Counted from the first letter of the stretch, positions 9,660-17,889 are shown. The stretch: 48,392 nt of DNA from an uncultured Bacteroidota bacterium (GCA_902586905.1 CACIJH010000009.1:1-48392); one strand, 5' to 3'. Notes: generated from the sequence alone by a model not told the origin. Numbers and translations: made by a program.

Positions 9660-12260
9660 TTGACAGCAAAACCATCATCTAAGGAAACGCCATTGATGAA
9701 GCAGTACAATGAGATTAAGGTGAAATACCCAGATGCTCTATTGTTGTTTCGAGTAGGTGATTTTTACGAGACTTTTGGGGATGATGCTGTTCGCACTGCC
9801 GATATTTTGGGGATTGTGCTCACCAAACGAGGGGCTGGTAGTGCAAGCGAAACAGAATTGGCTGGGTTTCCACATCATGCATTAGAAACCTATCTTCCAA
9901 AATTGGTTCGGGCAGGTGAGAGAGTAGCGATTTGCGATCAGTTGGAAGACCCTAAAGCAACAAAAAAATTGGTCAAAAGAGGGGTAACTGAACTCATTAC
10001 CCCTGGTGTTACTTTGACTGATGGGGTCCTGGACGAAAAGTCAAACAACTTTGTAGCTGCTTTACACATCGATAATCAAACACACGGATTGTCTTTTCTC
10101 GATATTTCGACAGGTGAGTTTCAACTCACACAAGGAAGTCAAACGGAAATATCGATTCTGATTCAGCAGTTGGCTGTCAAGGAAGTATTGGTTGCCAAAC
10201 CAATGAAGAAGCAGATTGTAGAGAGTTATGGTGCAGGATTTCCAGCATATTATCTTGAGGATTGGGTGTTTCAAGAAAATTATGCAACAGAGCGTTTGCA
10301 GGGTCAATTTGGCGTTGCATCACTCAAGGGTTTTGGGATTACTGATCTTCATGCTGGTATCATTGCTGCAGGGGTGATTTTGTATTACCTCAACGAAACT
10401 GAACATGCGCAGTTGAATCACATTACTCACATTCATCGCCTCGATCGCGAGCTGCAAATGTGGATGGACCCATTCACCATTCGGAATTTGGAATTGATTG
10501 ATCCCAATGCACCACAAGCAACTACTCTTTTACAGGTGATGGATCACACAAAAACGCCTATGGGTGGAAGAATGCTTAAACGATGGTTGGTTGCTCCACT
10601 TACCGATTTGAAAGCCATTGAAAAGAGATTGAGTGTTGTGACTGATTTTTACCAACACTCAAATCGAAAACAGCGCATGCAAGAACTGCTTCAGTCTGTC
10701 GGAGATTTGGAGCGTTTGATGGCAAAAGTAGCCACAGGCAGAATTGGCCCTCGAGCGATCAATCAACTCAAAAACACCTTGCTGCTCATTCCAAAAGTAA
10801 CAGAAATCACCTCACAAAGCGACCAAGAAGCATTGCGCTCTTTGGGAGAGGGATTGGATTCTTGTTCTGCTTGTTGTCAATGGATTACAGACCGATTGTC
10901 TGAAGATGCTCCTACCCAATTGGGTAAAGGTGACACCATTGCCTCAGGATATTCTGTTGAGTTAGACGACTATCGCTCGATTGCTCGTGATGGGAAAAAA
11001 ATTCTGGATGAGATGCTGGAAAGAGAGACTGAAAAGACAGGTATCAGTTCCCTCAAAATATCATTCAACAATGTTTTTGGCTATTATATCGAGGTGCGAA
11101 ACACGCACAAAGACAAAGTACCAGAAACATGGATTCGAAAGCAGACATTGGTCAATGCTGAGCGATATATAACAGAAGAGCTCAAGGCCTATGAAACAAA
11201 AATCATAGGTGCAGAAGACCAGATTGCTCAACTCGAACAACGTTTGTTTCAAGAGCTTGTGAAGGGATTGATCCCCTATATTGAAACCATTCAAAACAAC
11301 GCACGCATATTGGCAGAGCTTGACTGTTTGTGTGGGTTTGCGAGTTTGGCAAAGGCAAGGAACTATCATTGTCCAACCTTGAACGAAGGTGACTCATTGA
11401 CAATTGTGCAAGGGCGTCATCCAGTGATAGAATATCAAATGCCCCCAGAAGAATCGTATATCCCCAACGACCTGGAGCTCAACAAAAACAATCAGCAGAT
11501 TATCATGATTACAGGTCCAAATATGTCAGGGAAATCGGCAGTGCTGCGACAAACGGCGCTAGTCGTACTCATGGCTCAAGTAGGGAGCTACATTCCTGCA
11601 GATCGGGCTGAAATTGGCGTTGTTGACAAGCTGTTTACTCGTGTAGGTGCAAGTGATAATATCTCCTTGGGGGAATCCACTTTTATGGTTGAGATGAACG
11701 AAACAGCTGCAATTGTCAATAATCTGTCTGCGCGAAGTTTGGTTCTGCTCGATGAGATTGGGCGTGGCACGAGCACCTATGATGGGATATCAATTGCCTG
11801 GGCGATTGCCACCTATTTGCATGAGCATCCTCATCAGCCCAAGACCTTATTTGCCACGCATTATCATGAGCTCAATGAAATGACAGAGCAATATGAACGA
11901 ATACAGAACTACACTGTTTCTGTAAAAGAGCTAAAGGATGATGTGTTGTTTTTACGCAAATTAGTTCCTGGTGGCAGTGCGCATAGTTTTGGTATTCATG
12001 TGGCAAAAATGGCTGGAATGCCTCAGTTTATCTTGCAGCAATCCAAACAACTATTGGAGAAGCTAGAAGCAAGTCGTGGTTCAAAAGAGATGAAAAAAGA
12101 TGATGACATGCAATTGAACTTTTTTCAAATGGATGATCCGTTGCTTGAAGAAATTTGGGATAAAATAATGGATTTGGACATTGACCATTTAACACCGATG
12201 GATGCTTTGATGCAGCTCAACAGTTTGCGCAAGAAGTTGGGGAAGAAAAAGGACTTGTAG
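9660..12260 (+). CDS. mutS: DNA mismatch repair protein MutS
   Basis: Mismatch recognition ATPase of 866 residues. The N-terminal mismatch-binding domain contains the FxE motif in FRVGDFYETFGDDAV, followed by connector, lever (TPMGGRMLKRWLVAPLTDL) and clamp regions. The C-terminal ATPase has Walker A GPNMSGKS at 619-626, Walker B LVLLDEIGRGTSTYDG and ATHYHEL, ending in a MutS C-terminal dimerisation tail. The start is TTG at 9660: the residues MTAKPSSKETPLMKQYNEIK fit the family N-terminus, whereas the first ATG at 9696 would remove the usual first 12 residues. The two tRNA genes follow 36 bases downstream with their own -7 box. Confidence 0.96.
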   Translation: MTAKPSSKETPLMKQYNEIKVKYPDALLLFRVGDFYETFGDDAVRTADILGIVLTKRGAGSASETELAGFPHHALETYLPKLVRAGERVAICDQLEDPKATKKLVKRGVTELITPGVTLTDGVLDEKSNNFVAALHIDNQTHGLSFLDISTGEFQLTQGSQTEISILIQQLAVKEVLVAKPMKKQIVESYGAGFPAYYLEDWVFQENYATERLQGQFGVASLKGFGITDLHAGIIAAGVILYYLNETEHAQLNHITHIHRLDRELQMWMDPFTIRNLELIDPNAPQATTLLQVMDHTKTPMGGRMLKRWLVAPLTDLKAIEKRLSVVTDFYQHSNRKQRMQELLQSVGDLERLMAKVATGRIGPRAINQLKNTLLLIPKVTEITSQSDQEALRSLGEGLDSCSACCQWITDRLSEDAPTQLGKGDTIASGYSVELDDYRSIARDGKKILDEMLERETEKTGISSLKISFNNVFGYYIEVRNTHKDKVPETWIRKQTLVNAERYITEELKAYETKIIGAEDQIAQLEQRLFQELVKGLIPYIETIQNNARILAELDCLCGFASLAKARNYHCPTLNEGDSLTIVQGRHPVIEYQMPPEESYIPNDLELNKNNQQIIMITGPNMSGKSAVLRQTALVVLMAQVGSYIPADRAEIGVVDKLFTRVGASDNISLGESTFMVEMNETAAIVNNLSARSLVLLDEIGRGTSTYDGISIAWAIATYLHEHPHQPKTLFATHYHELNEMTEQYERIQNYTVSVKELKDDVLFLRKLVPGGSAHSFGIHVAKMAGMPQFILQQSKQLLEKLEASRGSKEMKKDDDMQLNFFQMDDPLLEEIWDKIMDLDIDHLTPMDALMQLNSLRKKLGKKKDL

Positions 12261-12286
12261 TTTTTGGGAAAATTGCCTTACATTTG
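12254..12286 (+). promoter_or_regulatory. promoter for the tRNA-Gly/tRNA-Leu pair
   Basis: CTTG at 12254-12257 and TACATTTG at 12279-12286 match the Bacteroidota -33 TTG and -7 TAnnTTTG elements with 21 bases between. The -7 box is 10 bases before the first tRNA base. The -33 part lies inside the 3' end of mutS. Confidence 0.55.
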
Positions 12287-12296
12287 CGTTCCAAAT

Positions 12297-12368
12297 GCGA
12301 AAGTAGCTCAGGGGTAGAGCATCACCTTGCCAAGGTGAGGGTCGCGGGTTCAAATCCCGTCTTTCGCT
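12297..12368 (+). tRNA. tRNA-Gly (anticodon GCC)
   Basis: A 72-base cloverleaf. Acceptor arm GCGAAAG (12297-12303) pairs with CTTTCGC (12361-12367). The D arm is TAGCTCAGGGGTAGAGC, the anticodon loop TTGCCAA gives GCC, and the T arm is GCGGGTTCAAATCCCGT. CCA is not encoded. It precedes tRNA-Leu by 13 bases and is probably co-transcribed with it. Confidence 0.97.
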
Positions 12369-12381
12369 CTTTTTAGTCCAA

Positions 12382-12467
12382 GCTGAAGTGGTGGAATTGG
12401 TAGACACGTTGGACTTAAAATCCAATGAACAGTAATGTTCGTGCGGGTTCAAGTCCCGCCTTCAGTA
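12382..12467 (+). tRNA. tRNA-Leu (anticodon UAA)
   Basis: An 86-base class II tRNA with a long variable arm. Acceptor GCTGAAG pairs with CTTCAGT (12460-12466) with a G-U first pair. The anticodon stem TTGGA/TCCAA encloses anticodon TAA, and the T arm is GCGGGTTCAAGTCCCGC. CCA is not encoded. A strong terminator starts 7 bases downstream. This tRNA marks the border between core and accessory DNA. Confidence 0.97.
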
Positions 12468-12473
12468 CACAAC

Positions 12474-12514
12474 GGGATAATTCTTCTTTTTTAGGTTTAT
12501 CCCTTTTTTTTTTT
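12474..12514 (+). terminator. intrinsic terminator after the tRNA pair
   Basis: GGGATAA (12474-12480) and TTATCCC (12497-12503) form a 7-bp stem, followed directly by a run of 11 T. Confidence 0.85.
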
Positions 12515-12553
12515 CTAATTGAAATTTTTCAATTAAATGAATAGAAATAAATA

Positions 12554-12575
12554 AACCCTCTCAAATGAGAGGGTT
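12554..12575 (-). terminator. terminator of the outer-membrane protein gene
   Basis: AACCCTCTC (12554-12562) and GAGAGGGTT (12567-12575) form a 9-bp hairpin 22 bases past the stop of the minus-strand gene. On the minus strand it is followed by an imperfect T-rich tract (TTATTTATTTC). Confidence 0.65.
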
Positions 12576-12597
12576 AAACTAACCTAATTATTATGAT

Positions 12598-13191
12598 TTA
12601 GAAATTATACCTCAACCCAACGCCTAATCTGAATGAGCTGTATTTTGAGTCGTCATCTATTGTGCCCCCTGGACCACTTATTTCATTAAACTTTCCATTC
12701 AAATAATCAATATCGACAGAAAAGTCAAGGCCTTCTCCATCTCCAATTACTAAAGAGTTAGCTAACAAAAATCCGCTTCCCGAAAGTTCAATACTTTCTA
12801 GATTACCTAGTGGGCTATTTGCAGCATCATCTCCTCTATATACACCTTTCATGCTTAATGCATATTGTGGCTTAATATCTAATGATAGACCTCCAATAGG
12901 TATAGTAAACATTGGTCCAACACTAAAGAGCCCTACACCAATGGCTGCATCTGCTCCATCTATTGCATGTCCAGCAGAAGATAAGTTTGCAGTTGCTCCG
13001 ATCGATTCTGAAAATCTGAAACCAGCATTTAAGAAATTTATGTTTATTCCCGATTTGTAATTGTTATCCGATGATAAATCGCCCCCAGTTGAAGCAAATC
13101 CAACTCCAATACCTAGATAAAAATTGGAGTTTTGTGAATAGCCAAAACTTAATGTAAAGATTGATATGAATATTAAAATTGTATTTTTCAT
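12598..13191 (-). CDS. predicted outer-membrane beta-barrel protein
   Basis: A 197-residue protein with a signal peptide (MKNTILIFISIFTLSFGYSQ) and alternating hydrophobic strands throughout, including FYLGIGVGFASTGG and ending FRLGVGLRYNF with a C-terminal aromatic residue as expected for barrel insertion. Size and pattern fit a small 8-stranded porin-like barrel. No specific substrate is suggested. It lies downstream of three exported proteins transcribed in the same direction, with a 44-base gap to the nearest, so it may be the last gene of that operon or have its own promoter. Its own hairpin terminator follows. Confidence 0.75.
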   Translation of the reverse strand: MKNTILIFISIFTLSFGYSQNSNFYLGIGVGFASTGGDLSSDNNYKSGININFLNAGFRFSESIGATANLSSAGHAIDGADAAIGVGLFSVGPMFTIPIGGLSLDIKPQYALSMKGVYRGDDAANSPLGNLESIELSGSGFLLANSLVIGDGEGLDFSVDIDYLNGKFNEISGPGGTIDDDSKYSSFRLGVGLRYNF

Positions 13192-13235
13192 TGTTTAAAA
13201 TTTAGTTTTTGTTATAAGGTTAGTTGTCTTAGTTT

Positions 13236-13769
13236 TCAAAAAAGTTTTATTTCGATTTGATCTATGAATTTTGAATTGTACTTATAATATATTTCGCCTA
13301 TTTCGATATTATATATTGTAAAAATGAAATTTGTATCATCAGAGTTTGATATATGTTTGAGATGTGTAATTGGCTCGATATTTTTAACTAAAAATACTTT
13401 TCCAAACAACTGACGATAATTGTTTTGAGGATCATATAACACCATAGTTCCACCAGATCCATTTGATGAGTGAGATTTAAGCCCACGATATGAATTGTCC
13501 TTAAATATCTTTTTTAATTTTTTAGTCTTAAAAAAGTTTTTATAACTATACTCTCTAAATTCTCTCTTCACAAAAACAGGAGTAATTTTTTTATTTAAAA
13601 AAGTTTTTTTTAAAAAATTTATATCTACTCTATCAATCTCGGCCCTATTAAACTCAGTTGATTTGTCCCAACCACCAACCTCAATACCATCTTCATGTTG
13701 AGGTTTATATCCATATTGGCTGAATACAAAAGAACTGTATAATAACAATATTAGCTGGAATTTGTACAT
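13236..13769 (-). CDS. hypothetical exported protein
   Basis: A 177-residue protein I do not recognise. A signal peptide (about 1-17, ending FVFSQ) precedes a basic, Lys/Phe-rich body: NFLKKTFLNKKITPVFVKREF and YKNFFKTKKLKKIFKDN. A Gly/Ser-rich turn (SHSSNGSGGTMVLYD) lies in the middle. No Cys lipidation signal and no transmembrane segment. Its start codon overlaps the stop of the upstream gene (13769), which implies translational coupling. DNA is strongly AT-rich compared with the housekeeping genes to the left, consistent with recent acquisition or relaxed constraint. Confidence 0.65.
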   Translation of the reverse strand: MYKFQLILLLYSSFVFSQYGYKPQHEDGIEVGGWDKSTEFNRAEIDRVDINFLKKTFLNKKITPVFVKREFREYSYKNFFKTKKLKKIFKDNSYRGLKSHSSNGSGGTMVLYDPQNNYRQLFGKVFLVKNIEPITHLKHISNSDDTNFIFTIYNIEIGEIYYKYNSKFIDQIEIKLF

Positions 13770-14404
13770 TATTTAGTGTAGGGAATTCGACGCGTAACTT
13801 TTCGCATTAAAATATTAATTAAATCTTGTGAGTCAGATCCTAAAGACCCTTTTATTTTCTTTAGATAGTTTACTACTAACTCATCGTCACGCGTATCATA
13901 AAAGTCTAAGTTGCAGACTGCACTATTAGTAGCTGCAATTCCACCAAATAGAACTCCTATTGCTATGCCAGCAGCATCAGACATTGGTTTAGATGTTTCA
14001 AAAGTGCCCATAACTATGCAATCAACACCTAAAATTTCTCCAAGCTCGCTAGGAAGAAATGCATCAGCATTGAAAATATCGATTCCAGCTTTTTTAAGCA
14101 ATGCATTTGTTCTGGCCGGCGTTTGTACATTAGATCTTAACTCACCACGCTTTTTTCTCGTTAAAAACCAGGAATGCATCCCTTTTTGAATATCTAGAGC
14201 CTCATCTTTTTGCATCTGATTAATCTGTTCAGTTGTAAAATCTTTTAGCTGTTTCGGTCTAAGCTTTACTTGAACTTTTAAGGGTAATAATGCAATTGTC
14301 TGAGTATTGGAGGCATAATTATCACCATCCGGGTGAACATATAATTTTGTTTGAGAGATGGAGTAGGTTGAAATAAGAAGGAATATTAGTAATGTTTGTT
14401 TCAT
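13769..14404 (-). CDS. hypothetical exported protein, weakly CsgG/LpoB-like
   Basis: A 211-residue protein with a signal peptide (MKQTLLIFLLISTYSISQ). The pattern TIALLPLKVQVKLRPKQL near the N-terminus, then ALLKKAGI, LPSELGEILGVDCIVMGTFE and a Gly/Ala-rich segment (AAGIAIGVLFGGIAATNSAV), recalls periplasmic proteins of the CsgG/LpoB type that share a curli-like alpha/beta fold. This is a weak resemblance, not an assignment. ATG at 14413 would add three residues and overlap the upstream gene; I prefer 14404 because it starts the signal peptide. It sits between a lipoprotein and an unknown exported protein in one tight operon. Confidence 0.65.
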   Translation of the reverse strand: MKQTLLIFLLISTYSISQTKLYVHPDGDNYASNTQTIALLPLKVQVKLRPKQLKDFTTEQINQMQKDEALDIQKGMHSWFLTRKKRGELRSNVQTPARTNALLKKAGIDIFNADAFLPSELGEILGVDCIVMGTFETSKPMSDAAGIAIGVLFGGIAATNSAVCNLDFYDTRDDELVVNYLKKIKGSLGSDSQDLINILMRKVTRRIPYTK

Positions 14405-14406
14405 AA

Positions 14407-14901
14407 TTAGCATTTTACTATTAAATTAACTTTCCCTAGGTTACCACTTACATTTAATACTTCATATAAAGTTCCGGCTTTGTAATATATTTCAGCAAAT
14501 GATATATAATTGTTTCCAGAAGAACCATAACTTGAAGCTATATCAATGAAATTAATACCCTCGCTAATTAAATAATCTAAATCGTCCCCTGAAAAAATTT
14601 CTTCAACAGACACGTTACTGAGTACTGAAGTATATTCAGTTGCTGTGTGTTTATCAACATTGAGATCTCCTGACAATTGCACATTAGAAGAGGTGTAACA
14701 ATTATCTGAAATTAGTTTTGAATATGATTTTGCTTTTGTTGGTGTAATCTCATCAGCAACATTTACTCCCAAGTCGTTAAATGTAGTTTCCCAAAAACCA
14801 ACATTGTTGGAAAGAAACAACTGTTCAACTGCTTGAGAATCATCGTCTTTTGAACATGATGCCAAAATGAACAATGATAAAATGAAAATAATTTTTTTCA
14901 T
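14407..14901 (-). CDS. hypothetical lipoprotein
   Basis: A 164-residue protein with a clear lipoprotein signal: MKKIIFILSLFILASC with Cys16 at the cleavage site, followed by SKDDD, the acidic start often seen in exported Bacteroidota lipoproteins. The rest (YSKLISDNCYTSSNVQL, EYTSVLSNVSVEEIF, INFIDIASSYG, ending NLIVKC) matches nothing I know. The frame opens at 14922 but the signal starts at 14901. It is the first gene of a four-gene minus-strand group and is divergent from the putative regulator at 15013, with GATACA repeats in the shared intergenic region. Confidence 0.7.
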   Translation of the reverse strand: MKKIIFILSLFILASCSKDDDSQAVEQLFLSNNVGFWETTFNDLGVNVADEITPTKAKSYSKLISDNCYTSSNVQLSGDLNVDKHTATEYTSVLSNVSVEEIFSGDDLDYLISEGINFIDIASSYGSSGNNYISFAEIYYKAGTLYEVLNVSGNLGKVNLIVKC

Positions 14902-14911
14902 ACTGATAAAA

Positions 14912-15020
14912 TTTTGATACATTTAAAAATACTAAATTAACAGATAATTATTTACCATTTGATACATTCATATTCAACATATATTATTTTTTGATACAAA
15001 TCTGATACAAATATGATACG
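14912..15020. promoter_or_regulatory. GATACA repeat cluster between divergent genes (possible operator)
   Basis: Four GATACA hexamers start at 14916, 14961, 14993 and 15004, and a near copy GATACG at 15015 includes the start codon of the 15013 gene. The last three are spaced exactly 11 bp, one helical turn, and extend to TGATACAAATA-like 11-mers. All have the same orientation. The layout fits a binding site for a regulator controlling the divergent lipoprotein operon and itself. This is an inference from repetition and position. Confidence 0.5.
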
Positions 15021-16248
15021 ATCAATTACTCCATTAACTAACGAAATTGAGAGCTCTATCGGATTTAGAATCTCAAATAGAAGGCATTGTGAAATTCTTT
15101 CAGAGTTAATCTACATTAAAACTGGTGAAAGTATAAGTTACAACACAATTAGGAGAATTTTTGGAATTTCAATGGGTGGAAACCCCTCTACTAATTCTCT
15201 TAATATTTTATCTAAATTTTTAGGTTATTCTTCTTATTCTAAATATTTAGCAGAACATAGGACTAAAGACTTATGGGATGTGTATCAACAGGTATATTAT
15301 TTATTAAATGATTACCCCTATTTAGCAATTGAAAAAATGGAAAATTCTTTTAACAATGTAGATGAATATTTAAATCTTTTAATTTCAACATTGAGAGAGT
15401 TTTCATTTAAAAGACAATTTGATTTAATTGGAAGGGTTTTCGATTCAACTTTAACTGATCCAAAAAGATTTAATTATTCTCAACTATTAATATTTGGAAA
15501 TTGTGTTGGAGACATATTTAAAAATGAACAACTGAATATTTTAGGTTATACTCATTTAAAAAATTTTAAAGAATGTTATTTTAAAATTTACATTGATTAC
15601 TCATCCTTGAATTCCCAATACGGGATTTTAATAGATTTTTACAACGAGAACTATGAAGACCCTGAATTAAAATTGTTTTGCAACAGCTTAATTCAACTTA
15701 AAAACTACTTAAACTGTAAACCATTAAATGTTGTTGAAACAAAACTAAAATTTGAAAATATTCATCCAATACTTTACGGAAGATTTATGAGTATTTATAT
15801 ACAAACTATTCCAAATTTTGACGAAATTATTTCAAGTTTTTTTGAAAAAATTCGTCATAATGAAAATGCAATTGAATACTTATATGAGTTTACATTTTTT
15901 AATATTCTTAGCAGAAATTTCAAGCTTTTGGAGTCTACAAAAAATTATGTAAGCAAAAATATTTCCATTCCCCAATATCAAGAATACCACCATTCTATAT
16001 TTACCCTGGTTGATGGAATTCTTTCTTTACTCAAAGGTTATAAATGCAATGGAATTATTCAAGAGCTTAAGGAGATGACTTTTTTCAGGAATTCTAAACG
16101 GGATATTATTGATTTGTTTATTTCAATTTTAGAATTCCATAATTTTTCTCAAAGTACTCAAGCTTACAATAATTATATTTACAAATCCAATATCTTAGGT
16201 TATAAAAGATTTGATATTAACTATTTGATAAATTATTTTAAAACATAA
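15013..16248 (+). CDS. putative regulator with an N-terminal DNA-binding-like region
   Basis: A 411-residue cytoplasmic protein, function unassigned. Residues 15-80 (RISNRRHCEILSELIY, then ISYNTIRRIFGIS, then NPSTNSLNILSKFLGYSSY) resemble a helix-turn-helix region that I associate with Bacteroidota regulators, where a helix like NTIRRIFG is followed by a Ser-rich turn and LxxLSxFLGY. The remaining 330 residues are helical, aromatic and Asn/Lys-rich, perhaps TPR-like, with no catalytic motif. The DNA is extremely AT-rich, more than its neighbours. The GATACA repeats at its 5' end suggest autoregulation and control of the divergent exported-protein operon. Confidence 0.6.
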   Translation: MIRSITPLTNEIESSIGFRISNRRHCEILSELIYIKTGESISYNTIRRIFGISMGGNPSTNSLNILSKFLGYSSYSKYLAEHRTKDLWDVYQQVYYLLNDYPYLAIEKMENSFNNVDEYLNLLISTLREFSFKRQFDLIGRVFDSTLTDPKRFNYSQLLIFGNCVGDIFKNEQLNILGYTHLKNFKECYFKIYIDYSSLNSQYGILIDFYNENYEDPELKLFCNSLIQLKNYLNCKPLNVVETKLKFENIHPILYGRFMSIYIQTIPNFDEIISSFFEKIRHNENAIEYLYEFTFFNILSRNFKLLESTKNYVSKNISIPQYQEYHHSIFTLVDGILSLLKGYKCNGIIQELKEMTFFRNSKRDIIDLFISILEFHNFSQSTQAYNNYIYKSNILGYKRFDINYLINYFKT

Positions 16249-16420
16249 ATTTAAATAATTATTCGAAAGTTGAAACTTATTTATTCGTTTAAGTTAATCA
16301 TCAATAAGACAACTCGACTTTAATCCCCTTTTCTCAGCGATGTAAATCCCAATAGTTATTTGTTGTTTTTTAACAACAATTGTTCTGTCTATTGCATTAA
16401 AAATCTTCAGAAAGTTAATT

Positions 16421-16496
16421 GATTGTTTCGAATATAGTTCAATGGGGTGTACGATTATCCTCAAGAATAATTTATTGTTTTTGGGGATATTTTTTT
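16421..16496 (+). repeat. dispersed directional repeat, copy 1
   Basis: First of five related elements. The 5' block is GATTGTTTCGAATATAGTTC, then AATGGGGTGTACGATT. The 3' part is a 12-bp hairpin (16456-16467 with 16478-16489, two G-U pairs) followed by a T run. It lies 27 bases before the 16524 gene and overlaps its likely promoter. Confidence 0.85.
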
Positions 16497-16506
16497 GGTA
16501 GATTTG
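16475..16506 (+). promoter_or_regulatory. promoter for the 16524 lipoprotein gene
   Basis: TTG at 16475-16477 and TAGATTTG at 16499-16506, 21 bases apart, match the -33 and -7 elements; the -7 box ends 17 bases before the ATG. The -33 element lies within the hairpin of repeat copy 1. Confidence 0.5.
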
Positions 16507-16523
16507 ACTATACCTAACGCTTA

Positions 16524-17759
16524 ATGAGAAAATTAATTTTTTTAATTATTACTGTACTTTGCTTAATTATTTCATGTAACTCTAACATTAACGACAATGC
16601 GGACAATTTAAACATAGATTCTTGTGGTTTGGAATTCAATGAAAACGCACCTAAATCCTCATGGTTCAAAGCATATAATGGCAGCGGCGAGGAGTCTCAC
16701 GGACATTTTATCATGAGTTGTATTGATGGGAGTTTTTTGCAAGTAGGTGAAACAGGGTATATCCCTAGCTCAAAAATATTAGTCATAAAAACAGATAATG
16801 CTGGGGATTTATTATGGTCGAAAGAAATTGGTTATCTGAAAAGTAATTTAGGTAATGCAGTTATTGAGTCTGATGACGCGTACCTTGTAGTTGGTGCATT
16901 AGAGGAAAATAGCGCTATAATTAAACTTGAAAAATCCTCAGGAGAAATTATCAGTTCAAAAACTTTTGATTTGGGTGGGTCAGATGCATTTGAGCATATT
17001 GTTGAATATAAAAATGAGCTTATAGCAGTAGGATACAATAATGCCATTGATAGTCAAAACACTTTTTTTACAGAAGGTCAAGCTACAATATCCGTCTTGA
17101 GTGAAACAGGCAATTTAATACAAACAAAATCCATAAATGAATATTTAGCACAAGCGTATCGAATTGAGGTTTACAATAATTATTTTTTTGTAAGTGGATT
17201 GAGTGATGAAGCAAACGATTATGTTCTTTTAAAAATGGATACTTCATTAAATGTTATTTGGAGTAAAAGATATGGTGGGACACAAAGTGATCATAATTTC
17301 GGAATGGATATTGACCTAGATGGTAATATTTTCTTAACGGGGCACACTCTTTCTGACACAGAAAATTGGGATACCTATACAATGAAAATTAATCTTGATG
17401 GCGATAAAATATGGGAATCTAAAGTTGGAAATCCAAGAGGATTTGACCCGAAATATATACACGACGAAACTTGGGATGTAAAAGGCACTAATGATGGAGG
17501 GTGTATTATTGTTGCTGGATCTGGTGATGAGTATGAAAATTATAATGCGTATTGTGATTCAAATGGAACTTCTTCAAATCAATGGGTTGTATACTTAATC
17601 AAGTTTAGTGAAAGTGGTAAGGTTGAATGGCAAAATATTTATTTCGATACTGAGGGTGGAGATTGGGCTGGTGAAGCAATAACATTAACTAATGAAAATG
17701 AAGCTGTTGTAGCAGTTGACGATGGATCATTCGGATTTTTAAAAATAAATTCGTTTTAG
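16524..17759 (+). CDS. lipoprotein with beta-propeller-like repeats
   Basis: A 411-residue lipoprotein: MRKLIFLIITVLCLIISC with Cys18 as the lipidation site. The body has repeated units of the form K-D-x-x-G-D-x-x-W-S/E-K (LLWSKEIGYL near 95, VIWSKRYGGTQSDH near 250, KIWESKVGN near 300, VEWQNIYFDTEGGDW near 375), typical of beta-propeller proteins in which each blade ends in a Trp strand. It has no T9SS sorting domain and probably sits on the outer or inner membrane facing the periplasm or exterior. No enzymatic motif is seen. It is flanked on both sides by copies of the 75-bp repeat, so it forms a cassette-like unit. Confidence 0.7.
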   Translation: MRKLIFLIITVLCLIISCNSNINDNADNLNIDSCGLEFNENAPKSSWFKAYNGSGEESHGHFIMSCIDGSFLQVGETGYIPSSKILVIKTDNAGDLLWSKEIGYLKSNLGNAVIESDDAYLVVGALEENSAIIKLEKSSGEIISSKTFDLGGSDAFEHIVEYKNELIAVGYNNAIDSQNTFFTEGQATISVLSETGNLIQTKSINEYLAQAYRIEVYNNYFFVSGLSDEANDYVLLKMDTSLNVIWSKRYGGTQSDHNFGMDIDLDGNIFLTGHTLSDTENWDTYTMKINLDGDKIWESKVGNPRGFDPKYIHDETWDVKGTNDGGCIIVAGSGDEYENYNAYCDSNGTSSNQWVVYLIKFSESGKVEWQNIYFDTEGGDWAGEAITLTNENEAVVAVDDGSFGFLKINSF

Positions 17760-17813
17760 AAAGTTTATTTTTTAGTGTTTCTACAACATTTCATACTTTT
17801 CAGTAAAACCAGC

Positions 17814-17889
17814 GATTGTTTCGAAAATAGCTCAATGGGGTGTACGATTTTATTCCCAAGAATAATTTTTTATCCTTGGGAATATTTTT
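17814..17889 (+). repeat. dispersed directional repeat, copy 2
   Basis: 5' block GATTGTTTCGAAAATAGCTC, then AATGGGGTGTACGATT. The 3' hairpin is a perfect 10-bp stem (TATTCCCAAG at 17851-17860 with CTTGGGAATA at 17875-17884) followed by five T. It lies between the convergent 16524 and 17896 genes and could terminate the former. Confidence 0.9.

Noticed and set aside
12189-12452. 87-residue minus-strand open frame containing RRDLNPRPSPWQG
   Set aside because: This is the well-known antisense translation of tRNA genes; it overlaps both tRNAs and the end of mutS.
12382-12467. tRNA-Leu as an integration site of a genomic island
   Set aside because: I found no direct repeat of the tRNA 3' end downstream and no integrase gene, so island status rests only on gene content and AT-richness.
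16360-16379. TTGTTGTT/AACAACAA inverted repeat as terminator
   Set aside because: It is A/T-only in five of eight pairs and is not followed by a T run; it may be chance in AT-rich DNA.
17817-17848. tRNA-like fragment in the repeat
   Set aside because: CGAAAATAGCTCA resembles CGAAAGTAGCTCA of the tRNA-Gly 5' half, but the matching D-stem GAGC, the anticodon arm and the T arm are absent, so it is not a tRNA; descent from one is unproven.
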